Both the position numbers and the translations under genes were made by a program. The notes below the pieces were generated by a model, which was not told where the DNA came from, searched no databases, and saw only the letters and a program-made list of their open reading frames with translations. 22,171 bases of DNA from Clostridiales bacterium (GTDB lineage: Bacteria; Bacillota; Clostridia; Oscillospirales; Oscillospiraceae): assembly GCA_020861055.1 (NCBI GenBank), contig JAJBTD010000145.1, positions 13,184-35,354 of the forward strand, in the 5' to 3' direction. Positions 14,971 to 21,520 of this stretch are shown here, piece by piece; the stretch's first letter is position 1; the number at the start of each line of letters is the position of its first letter.

Positions 14971-16200
14971 TCAGTATCGACCCACGATCACGCTGGCGTT
15001 TTGACCGCCAAAGCCCAGAGCGTTAGACATGGCGATATCGTAGCTCTGCCGACGGGCGGTCAGGGGAACGCAGTCCAGCCCACAGGCCGGGTCCGGGTCG
15101 GTGACGTTCAGGGTGGGGGGCAGAATGCCGTCCCGAATGCCCAGAACGCAGGCGATGACCTCCGTAATGCCTCCCGCCCCCATCAGGTGGCCGGTAGCCC
15201 CTTTGGTGGAGGAGACGGGTAGCCGGGCCGCATAGTCCCCAAATACGGTTCGGATGGCGTCGCACTCCATGGCGTCCCCCACCGGGGTGGAGGTGCCGTG
15301 GGCGTTGACGTAGCCGATCTGCTCCGGGGCCAGCCCGGCGTCCTCCAGGGCCAGACGCATACATCTGGCTCCGCCCTCCCCGTGGGGCCGGGGGGCGGTG
15401 ATGTGGTAGGCGTCGTTGTTGTTGCCGCAGCCCAATATCTCTCCGTAGATGTGGGCGCTCCGGGAAAGAGCGTGTTCCTCCGTCTCCAGTACCAGTGCGC
15501 CGCCGCCCTCTCCCATGACAAAGCCGTCCCGTTTCCGGTCAAAGGGCCGACAGGCGTGGAGAGGGTCGCCGTTGTTCCGGCTCAGGGCGTTGCTGGTGGC
15601 CAGGGAGGAAATCACCGGGGGACAGGCGATGGACTCGCCTCCCACCGCCAGCATTACGTCTGCATTGCCGTTGCGGAGCAGCATCACCGCCAGAGTGATG
15701 GCGTCCAGACCGGAGGAGCAGGCGGTATTCAGGGTAAAGCTGGGGCCCTGGATATTGTGGGCGATGGCGATCTGACAGGCGGCCATGTTCCCCAGCACCT
15801 TGGGGACGAACCGGGGGGAGACCTTTTTCCCCGTCCGGGTGTACTGGTCCTGAGTCTCGCTGATCTCCGCCACGCCGTTCATGGCGGTCCCCATGGTAAT
15901 GCCGGTGCGGTAGGGGTCGATCTCCACGCCGCTGTCTGACAGAGCTTCACCTGCGGCGGCATAGGCCAGTTGGGTGAACCGGGCCATCTTGTTGATCTGC
16001 GCTTTGGGGATAAATTGCTCCGGGTCGAAGTCCCGGACCTCTCCGCCGATCTGTATTGGCAGATTTGCCGTATCCAGCCGGGTCAGCGGGCCAATGCCGC
16101 ATTTCCCATCGATCAGATTGTTCCAATAGGCCGTGACCCCTACGCCGACAGGGGTGACGGCGCCCATTCCGGTGATGACGATACGTTTGCGCTGTGACAT
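14971..16200 (-). CDS. fabF: Beta-ketoacyl-ACP synthase II
   Basis: 409 residues, standard FabF length. Catalytic triad is intact: Cys161 in NTACSSG, His301 in NAHGTSTPVGD and His338 in TKGATGHLMGAGG, with the supporting Lys333. Start MSQRKRIVITGMGAVTPVG is typical; AGAGGAG lies nine to ten bases upstream. It condenses acyl-ACP with malonyl-ACP in type II fatty-acid elongation in the cytoplasm. Unusually for this group it stands alone, away from other fab genes or acpP, with its own promoter and terminator, so it may be an extra copy or serve a special membrane need; this is inference. Confidence 0.95.
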   Translation of the reverse strand: MSQRKRIVITGMGAVTPVGVGVTAYWNNLIDGKCGIGPLTRLDTANLPIQIGGEVRDFDPEQFIPKAQINKMARFTQLAYAAAGEALSDSGVEIDPYRTGITMGTAMNGVAEISETQDQYTRTGKKVSPRFVPKVLGNMAACQIAIAHNIQGPSFTLNTACSSGLDAITLAVMLLRNGNADVMLAVGGESIACPPVISSLATSNALSRNNGDPLHACRPFDRKRDGFVMGEGGGALVLETEEHALSRSAHIYGEILGCGNNNDAYHITAPRPHGEGGARCMRLALEDAGLAPEQIGYVNAHGTSTPVGDAMECDAIRTVFGDYAARLPVSSTKGATGHLMGAGGITEVIACVLGIRDGILPPTLNVTDPDPACGLDCVPLTARRQSYDIAMSNALGFGGQNASVIVGRY

Positions 16201-16284
16201 ACATGCAACTCCTCTTTTGGCCCCGGCGACCGGGGCCTGTCTCCAACTCTCTGAGTAAAAAAGGTTATCCCCATTTTTCCCTTC

Positions 16285-16312
16285 ATTATAAGCGAAACGG
16301 AGGAAAAAGCAA
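16285..16312 (-). promoter_or_regulatory. Likely promoter of fabF
   Basis: On the - strand TTGCTT (16307-16312), 16-base spacer, TATAAT (16285-16290), giving an about 80-base leader. The -35 box is imperfect. No FapR-like or other palindromic operator was evident around it. Confidence 0.55.
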
Positions 16313-16401
16313 GGGGGAATCGCACGCTCCTCCGGTGTGGAGGTACTGGCTATCTTTTCCTGCGCTCTGCCTGTTCCGTCATGATTTATTCACACTCTTT
16401 T

Positions 16402-16416
16402 GCTATACTCTATAAC
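16402..16416 (+). promoter_or_regulatory. Likely promoter of the Gly-rich protein gene
   Basis: An extended -10, TG-C-TATACT (16401-16409), overlaps an alternative TATAAC (16411-16416) that has TTCACA 16 bases upstream (16389-16394). Either would start transcription about 40 bases before ATG 16460. Confidence 0.5.
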
Positions 16417-16459
16417 AGAATACTGACATACTCATCTTGATAAGAAGGGAGCGTGCCTT

Positions 16460-16753
16460 ATGAAACACAGAATGTATTCCAGAGGCGGAGGCGGCAGCTT
16501 TGGCGGCGGCCCCGGAGGAGGACCGGGCGGCGGCCCGGGAAGAGGGCCGGGCGGCGGTCCAGGGGGCGGCTTTGGCGGCGGCCCCATGAGAGGTCCAGGG
16601 GGCGGCTACCATGGAGGACACCGAGGGGGATTTGGCGCCCCGCCTCCGCCCCCACCCAGGCGGAGGGGATGCCTGGGCATGGGCTGTATGCTGCCGGTGC
16701 TGTCCCTGGCGGCGGTGATCGGCCTGGTACTGGCGCTGTTTGCGCTCATATGA
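16460..16753 (+). CDS. Small Gly/Pro/Arg-rich single-pass membrane protein, unknown function
   Basis: 97 residues, not recognised. The first about 58 residues are GGGP-type repeats (many GGGPGGGP units with scattered Arg), then FGAPPPPPPRRRGC, a CLGMGCM cysteine pair, and one hydrophobic helix (about 77-97) that ends the protein. So it looks like a C-tail-anchored protein with a disordered basic Gly-rich head on the cytoplasmic side. AGAAGGGAG stands nine bases before the ATG, and a promoter and a terminator flank it, so a real gene is likely despite low complexity. The opposite frames are also open here because of GC bias, but lack ribosome sites. Confidence 0.65.
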   Translation: MKHRMYSRGGGGSFGGGPGGGPGGGPGRGPGGGPGGGFGGGPMRGPGGGYHGGHRGGFGAPPPPPPRRRGCLGMGCMLPVLSLAAVIGLVLALFALI

Positions 16754-16780
16754 CGGATTGACTGGAGAATACCAGACCGA

Positions 16781-16828
16781 AAATGCAGCGCCGTCCAGAT
16801 CGGAAGGGTCTGGAGGCGCTGTATTTTT
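16781..16828. terminator. Bidirectional terminator between Gly-rich gene and leuA
   Basis: CAGCGCC-G-TCCAGA (16786-16799) pairs with TCTGGA-GGCGCTG (16809-16821), one base bulged, flanked by AAA on the left and ATTTTT on the right. Suits both converging genes. Confidence 0.9.
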
Positions 16829-16837
16829 CTATGTGAT

Positions 16838-18544
16838 TTACTGCTGCTGGGCGATCTCAATCTGTTTTTCCAGCCGTTTGCCCCGGTTGATGGCGCAGAG
16901 GATGCCCTTGATGGAGGCCATGGAGATATTGTGGTCCAGGCCCACCCCAAACACGTCGTGTCCGTCCTTGGTGCGCAGCTGGATATAGGCCACGGCCATA
17001 GAGTCGGAGCCCTGGCTGATGGCGTGCTCCTTGTAGTCGATGAACTGGTAGCGGTCCATCCGTTCCCCGTGGATGGCGTTGAAGAAGGCATCGATGGGGC
17101 CGTTGCCCTCGCCGGTGACCTCAAAGACGGTGTCCTTGTGCTGGAGCTTGCCGTAGAAGTGGGAGTGTGCCACCCCATCCTGCACGTCTGCCCCCAGGCG
17201 GTTGCTGATGAGGCGATAGGGGCCGTTGACCTTGAGATACTCGTCCTCGAACAGGCGGTAGATTACGTCCGGCTTCAGCTCCACGCCCTCCCGGTCGGAC
17301 TCCCGCTGGACGATGGCGCCGAATTCCGGGTGCATGGCCTTGGGCATATCGAAGCCGAATTTGTGGTTCATAATAAAGGCGGCCCCGCCCTTGCCGGACT
17401 GGGAGTTGATGCGCACCGGCTCGTAGGAGCGGCCCAGATCCTCCGGGTTGATGGGGAGATAGGGGACCATCCACTTGTCCGTGCCTGTCTCCGCCATGTA
17501 GTTGAAGCCCTTGTTGATGGCGTCCTGGTGACTGCCGGAGAAGGCGGTGAACACCAGATCTCCCGCATAGGGCTGCCGCTCCGGGACCCGCATCTTGGTG
17601 CAGCGCTCGTACATGCTGATGATGCGCTCCATGTGGCTGAAATCCAGCTCCGGGTCTACTCCCTGGACGTACATATTCATGGCCACGGTGACCATGTCCA
17701 CGTTGCCTGTGCGCTCGCCGTTGCCGAAGAGGCAGGCCTCCACCCGCTCGGCTCCGGCCAGCAGGCCGGCCTCGGTGGTGGCCACACCGCAGCCCCGGTC
17801 GTTGTGGGGGTGCAGAGAGATAATAGCCCGCTCCCGGCCGGGAAGATTGCGGATGAAGTACTCCAGCTCGTCAGCGAATTGGTTGGGCATGCAATTCTCT
17901 ACCGTGGTGGGCAGGTTGAGGATGACCTTGTGCTCCTCGTCGGCGTGGAGGTGGTCCAGTACGGCGGCGCAGATCTCCACCGCCGCATCCATCTCGGTGC
18001 CCATAAAGGACTCCGGGGAGTACTCGTAGCGCAGGTCCATGCCGGAGGCGAGCACCGGCTGGGCCATCTCATAGATCAGGTCGGCGGCGTCCACGGCGAT
18101 CTGCTTTACCCCCGCTACGTCGGTACGGAACACCACCTCCCGCTGGAGGGTGGAGGTAGAGTTGTAGAAGTGGAAAATGACGTGCTTAGCCCCCTGGATG
18201 GCCTCAAAGGTCTTTTTGATCAGATGAGGACGGGCCTGCACCAGCACCTGGATGGTCACGTCGTCGGGGATGTGGCCCCCCTCGATCAGCTCCCGGCAGA
18301 TGTCATAGTCGGTGTCAGAGGCGGAGGGGAAGCCGATCTCCACCTCTTTCACACCGATCTCGTCCACCAGCATATGGAACATCTCCAGCTTTTCGTCCAT
18401 GTTCATAGGGTCGATGAGGGCCTGGTTCCCGTCCCGGAGGTCTACGGAGCACCAGATGGGAGCCTTGGTGATGGTGTTGTCCGGCCAGGTGCGGTGCTCG
18501 ATGGGCTGGGGGACAAAGGGGATATACTTTTCGTAGCCTTTCAT
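16838..18544 (-). CDS. leuA: 2-isopropylmalate synthase (long LeuA2 type)
   Basis: 568 residues from ATG 18544, with AGGAGG nine bases upstream; the frame runs further to 18637 but that part lies in the T-box terminator. The DRE-TIM barrel starts with WCSVDLRDGNQAL (metal-binding Asp), has EIGFPSASDTD and the HPHNDRGCGV metal-binding histidines; a C-terminal LeuA dimerisation/regulatory domain (about 440-568) is the site of leucine feedback in the family. The opening YEKYIPFVPQPIEHRTWPD is typical of the long form found in actinobacteria and some Clostridia. It joins acetyl-CoA and 2-oxoisovalerate, the first step of leucine synthesis. It is a single-gene unit under a T-box, which supports leucine over citramalate synthesis. 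Confidence 0.95.
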   Translation of the reverse strand: MKGYEKYIPFVPQPIEHRTWPDNTITKAPIWCSVDLRDGNQALIDPMNMDEKLEMFHMLVDEIGVKEVEIGFPSASDTDYDICRELIEGGHIPDDVTIQVLVQARPHLIKKTFEAIQGAKHVIFHFYNSTSTLQREVVFRTDVAGVKQIAVDAADLIYEMAQPVLASGMDLRYEYSPESFMGTEMDAAVEICAAVLDHLHADEEHKVILNLPTTVENCMPNQFADELEYFIRNLPGRERAIISLHPHNDRGCGVATTEAGLLAGAERVEACLFGNGERTGNVDMVTVAMNMYVQGVDPELDFSHMERIISMYERCTKMRVPERQPYAGDLVFTAFSGSHQDAINKGFNYMAETGTDKWMVPYLPINPEDLGRSYEPVRINSQSGKGGAAFIMNHKFGFDMPKAMHPEFGAIVQRESDREGVELKPDVIYRLFEDEYLKVNGPYRLISNRLGADVQDGVAHSHFYGKLQHKDTVFEVTGEGNGPIDAFFNAIHGERMDRYQFIDYKEHAISQGSDSMAVAYIQLRTKDGHDVFGVGLDHNISMASIKGILCAINRGKRLEKQIEIAQQQ

Positions 18545-18582
18545 ATGAAAATTCCTCCTGCTTGCTCCGGACAGGGGCAAAT

Positions 18583-18858
18583 GAAAACACCCCTGACCAG
18601 GTGAATTGGTCAGGGGTGTAAAAATACACGGTACCACCCTGCTTCAGCGACCGCTCACACGGTCGCCCTCTGGGACCTCTGACAAGGTCTGGGCCGGTAA
18701 CGGGGCCAGCCGGACGTCCCTACTGCCCCACACGGAGGTTCAGGCCGCCAACTCCGGGAACAGTCATCCATCGAAAGCCACATACCGGTTCGCAGCAACC
18801 ACCGGCTCTCTGAAATGGGGAATTCCGATCTTTTTTCCCTTCTGCGTCATTGAACTGA
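18583..18858 (-). promoter_or_regulatory. T-box riboswitch (leucine) upstream of leuA
   Basis: Reading the - strand: AGAGAG of stem I (18806-18811), then GGTGGTTGCTGCGAACC, a specifier region in which CTG (18761-18763) lies next to TTCCC that can pair with GGGAA at 18835-18839, a GCGACC/GGTCGC hairpin, the near-invariant T-box AGGGTGGTACCGTG (18627-18640), and finally the terminator CACCCCTGACC/GGTCAGGGGTG (18588-18598, 18608-18618) followed by TTTTCAT. Uncharged tRNA-Leu should stabilise the antiterminator and turn leuA on. The CUG specifier is the best guess given the downstream gene; frame within the loop is not proven. Confidence 0.93.
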
Positions 18859-18863
18859 AAAAT

Positions 18864-18892
18864 ATTGTACCGGGCTTTTCCGGGTTTGTCAA
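18864..18892 (-). promoter_or_regulatory. Promoter of the leuA T-box transcript
   Basis: On the - strand, perfect TTGACA (18887-18892), 17-base spacer, TACAAT (18864-18869). The transcript would begin about 18857, just before the conserved T-box stem I. Confidence 0.88.
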
Positions 18893-18963
18893 CCCCTTTT
18901 TGCAAAGCGACTCACCCTGGCGTGTGATGATTCCGCTCTTTTCCGCAATATGGACAAATTTTG

Positions 18964-19014
18964 ACCGCTGACCGCTCCAGACCTTATCTCTTTTGCGATG
19001 GACGGTCAAGCGGT
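18964..19014 (-). terminator. Possible terminator of the Rrf2-HMA operon
   Basis: ACCGCTGACCG (18964-18974) and CGGTCAAGCGGT (19003-19014) can pair with one bulged base around a 28-base loop, followed on the - strand by TCAAAATTTG. The loop is long and the T run poor, so this is tentative. Confidence 0.35.
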
Positions 19015-19029
19015 AAAGGGACAGCGGTT

Positions 19030-19395
19030 TTAGCGGACGGAGAGGACGGTATAGCCCAGGGCGCTCACCGTTTTGCGGATAGCGGCCTCGTCCGGGGCCT
19101 GCTTCAGACGCAAAACGGCCTGCCGGTCGCCCAAGCTCACCTCTGCCCAGGTGCCCTCCATGGCGTTGAGAGCGTTCTGCACCCGGTTGGCGCAGTTGCC
19201 GCAGGTCATGCCCTCGATGCGCACGACCGCCCGGTAGGGATAATGGGACTTATCCCGGTCTGCCACCCGAATTTTCTTCACCGTTTCCTCATGCTCTCCG
19301 CAGCAGCCGCCGCCTTTTCTCAGTTTTTTGACATAGCTGTATGCGGCGTAGACGCAGGCCGCGGCCAGGAGCACGATGATAATAGCAGTTCCCAT
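19030..19395 (-). CDS. Membrane-anchored heavy-metal-associated (HMA) domain protein
   Basis: 121 residues. Residues 1-20 form a membrane helix followed by YVKKLRKGGGCCGE (Cys31-Cys32), resembling FeoB-associated Cys-rich membrane proteins; residues about 54-121 form an HMA ferredoxin-like domain with metal site GMTCGNC (Cys65, Cys68) and ending SALGYTVLSV. HMA domains carry Cu(I), or less often Zn or other soft metals, to P-type ATPases; none is present here. GGGAG lies eight bases before ATG 19395. It begins 28 bases after the Rrf2 gene and is surely cotranscribed, suggesting a metal- or Fe-S-stress-controlled metal chaperone or buffer. Exact metal unknown. Confidence 0.88.
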   Translation of the reverse strand: MGTAIIIVLLAAACVYAAYSYVKKLRKGGGCCGEHEETVKKIRVADRDKSHYPYRAVVRIEGMTCGNCANRVQNALNAMEGTWAEVSLGDRQAVLRLKQAPDEAAIRKTVSALGYTVLSVR

Positions 19396-19423
19396 GGTAT
19401 GGCTCTCCCTTCCATTCAGGCAG

Positions 19424-19858
19424 TCAGATATAGTTGGTGGACAGGCCCTTTCCGGCGGTCTGCTGGACGAGCTGCTCCAGGGTGATGCCGGCGAGATAGT
19501 CCTGAATGACCTGGTTCAGCCCCTGCCAGATGGGGAGAACCAGACATTTGTCCGACCGGGGACACGGCTCCTCCCCCTCCAGGCAGGTGACGGGGGCCAG
19601 AGTCTCCTCTGCAAGCTCCAGCACCTCCAGCACAGTGCAGGACGAGGCGGGGCGGGCCAGCCGGTAGCCGCCGTTCTTTCCCCGCAAGCTCGTCACCAGT
19701 CCGGCATTCACCAGACGCTTTACAATGGATTCCAGATATTTCTCAGAGATCTCCTGCCGTTGGGCGATCTCCTTCAGGGACATACAATCCTCTCCGGGAT
19801 AGAGGGCCAGCTCTACCATAATGCGCAGAGCGTACCGTCCTCTGGTGGATATCATCAT
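19424..19858 (-). CDS. Rrf2-family regulator, IscR-like with Fe-S cysteines
   Basis: 144 residues from ATG 19858 (MMISTRGRYALRIM), GGGAGG nine bases upstream; the frame extends upstream only through the promoter. A winged helix with SLKEIAQRQEISEKYLESI recognition region and GKNGGYRLAR wing is typical of Rrf2/IscR. Cys92, Cys99 and Cys105 lie where IscR has its three [2Fe-2S] ligands, so it probably senses Fe-S status or redox stress, unlike CymR-type members that lack the cluster. It is not next to iscS/iscU as IscR often is; instead it leads an operon with the HMA protein. A palindrome overlaps its promoter, suggesting autoregulation. Confidence 0.92.
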   Translation of the reverse strand: MMISTRGRYALRIMVELALYPGEDCMSLKEIAQRQEISEKYLESIVKRLVNAGLVTSLRGKNGGYRLARPASSCTVLEVLELAEETLAPVTCLEGEEPCPRSDKCLVLPIWQGLNQVIQDYLAGITLEQLVQQTAGKGLSTNYI

Positions 19859-19934
19859 GGCGTATTCCCTCCCTGTCAGCCTTCTGGCCCTTGCCCGGCG
19901 GAACGACTGCGCCGGGGCCGATTCAGCAGAGCTT

Positions 19935-19963
19935 ATTATACCACCCGGCGGTACAGTTTTCAA
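19935..19963 (-). promoter_or_regulatory. Promoter of rrf2 gene with overlapping palindrome
   Basis: On the - strand TTGAAA (19958-19963), 17-base spacer, TATAAT (19935-19940). The spacer holds a 15-base imperfect palindrome of form TACCnCCnGGnGGTA (plus 19939-19953), in the place where a repressor would block polymerase. Confidence 0.8.
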
Positions 19964-20010
19964 GGGCGGGCGGGTACAGACCGGGAGAAAACCGTACCTA
20001 TTATTTGCCC

Positions 20011-20039
20011 TTGATTTCCCAGGGCAGCTTTATTATACT
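20011..20039 (+). promoter_or_regulatory. Promoter of the TerB-ATPase operon
   Basis: TTGATT (20011-20016), 17-base spacer, TATACT (20034-20039), about 55 bases before the start codon. It diverges from the rrf2 promoter 48 bases away. No operator specific to it was seen. Confidence 0.72.
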
Positions 20040-20098
20040 TGGTTATGAGAAAAGACGGACAGCCGGGATGCTGCAAGCGCCAGGAAGGGGGAAGCGGC

Positions 20099-21520
20099 AT
20101 GAGATGGATGAAATACCGGGGAGGCTATTATGAGGACGAGCCCATCCAAATTCCGCCGGAGCGCGTCAGGCTGCTCCCGCCGAAGGAATACCGGGCTATG
20201 CGGGCGCTTGCCGCCGAGCCGGCCCTCTCCCACAGCAACGAGACACGGATCTTTTACCGTCAGGCCAAATACATGGAGTATTTTGAAGATGATTGTCCCT
20301 ATCGGCAGGGGGTGCTCCACTACTATCCCACCTACCAAAGCCTGACTACGCCGGAGCTGCGGGGATATTTCACCTGGAGAACTGGGCTGCGCCACGGTAC
20401 GCTGGAGAAGACGTCGCTTACCTATGCCTACCTCTACCTCTATGAGCTGCTGCACCAGATCGGCTCGAAGACCAAGGAGGAGGGGCTGGAGCGGCTGATC
20501 TGGTTTTGTGACGCCTACGGTGAGCTGGACCCCCGGATACTGCACTACGCCAGGCTGTGGATTGTGGACTACGCCGTTTATTATGACGTTTCCCCGGAGA
20601 TGATTCGGGATTTTACCCATCCGGATTTTGACGAGGCGCTGGATATCCTCAGCAGATGCGACGAGGCAGACGACGAAGCGCTGTTTCCGGCGATCCTGCG
20701 GCTCTCCTCCTATCGCCTGGAGCGCTCCAAGGGCTACAGGCAGTATCCGGAGGAGCTTACCAGGGCGGTCTGCACCGGCTATCGCAAGCTCAACGACTGG
20801 TATGCCCGGCGGTATGACCGCCCCTACACCCGGAGGCTGTACAATAAGCCGATCAGTATGTGGTATATCCCCTTCCACTCCGCCGTGTTTTACCATCAAA
20901 AGCGGTTCGACCACTACGAGTACCGCGTCAGCCCCGCACAGCGCTATTACTGCGATAACGACCAGTGGCGCATGGAGCAGGACTACGCCGCCCCAGAGCG
21001 CAGTCAGGAGCTGGGCGTTTTTGTACGCGCAGCCGACCGCCTTGTGCGGGAGGCCTACGGTGTGAAAGCGCCTCTGAAGCCGGGAACTGAGACGAAAACC
21101 ATGGTAAAGCTCCTGACAGAGACGATCGCGGAGCAGAAAAAGGCTTCCGCCGTCCGGGTGAAGTTCGACCTGCGCAAGCTGTCCGGCATCCGCAAACGCT
21201 CGGACGCCGTGGGGCAGAGGCTCATGACGGAGGAGGAGCGCTATGTGGAGCCGGAGCCGCCTGCGGCGCCGGAGGAGCGGGGGCCTGCATCAGACTGCAT
21301 CCTCTCAGGGAACGAGCTGCGGTTCATGCAGATTTTGCTGTACGGCGGCGATTTGCAGCGCTTTCTGTCCCAGGGACATCTGATGGCCTCCCTGCTGGCG
21401 GAGACGGTCAACGAGCGGCTCTATGATGAATTTGCCGACACGGTGATTGAATTTGACGGAAACACCCCCGTTCTGGTGGCGGATTATGTGGACGATTTGA
21501 AGGGAATGATACCGAGTTGA
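20099..21520 (+). CDS. TerB_N/TerB_C domain protein of a putative stress or defence operon
   Basis: 473 residues from ATG 20099, preceded by AGGAAGGGGG at seven bases; TTG 20039 and ATG 20045 are in frame but overlap the promoter. N-terminal TerB_N-like region (about 45-215) shows FYRQAKYMEYFED, YYPTYQSL, LRGYFTWR and TYAYLYLYELL. A charged middle follows (FDLRKLSGIRKRSDAV, then a Pro/Glu linker), and a C-terminal TerB_C-like segment (about 400-473) with LLAETVNERLYDEFADTVIEFDG and DDLKGMI. Family knowledge: these domains flank TerB-like modules in Ter-linked stress and predicted anti-phage loci; their biochemistry is unknown. The stop overlaps the TTG start of a BrxD-like ATPase, so the two proteins are coupled and probably form a complex. 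Confidence 0.85.
   Translation: MRWMKYRGGYYEDEPIQIPPERVRLLPPKEYRAMRALAAEPALSHSNETRIFYRQAKYMEYFEDDCPYRQGVLHYYPTYQSLTTPELRGYFTWRTGLRHGTLEKTSLTYAYLYLYELLHQIGSKTKEEGLERLIWFCDAYGELDPRILHYARLWIVDYAVYYDVSPEMIRDFTHPDFDEALDILSRCDEADDEALFPAILRLSSYRLERSKGYRQYPEELTRAVCTGYRKLNDWYARRYDRPYTRRLYNKPISMWYIPFHSAVFYHQKRFDHYEYRVSPAQRYYCDNDQWRMEQDYAAPERSQELGVFVRAADRLVREAYGVKAPLKPGTETKTMVKLLTETIAEQKKASAVRVKFDLRKLSGIRKRSDAVGQRLMTEEERYVEPEPPAAPEERGPASDCILSGNELRFMQILLYGGDLQRFLSQGHLMASLLAETVNERLYDEFADTVIEFDGNTPVLVADYVDDLKGMIPS

Noticed and set aside
13065..15026. A 653-codon + strand open frame across the ABC exporter gene
   Set aside because: Shadow of the - strand exporter; composition is dominated by Gly, His, Asp and Gln with no domain, and it crosses the exporter promoter and the fabF terminator.
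16931..18604. A 557-codon + strand open frame opposite leuA
   Set aside because: LeuA has all catalytic motifs and a T-box on the other strand; the opposite frame shows no motif or promoter.
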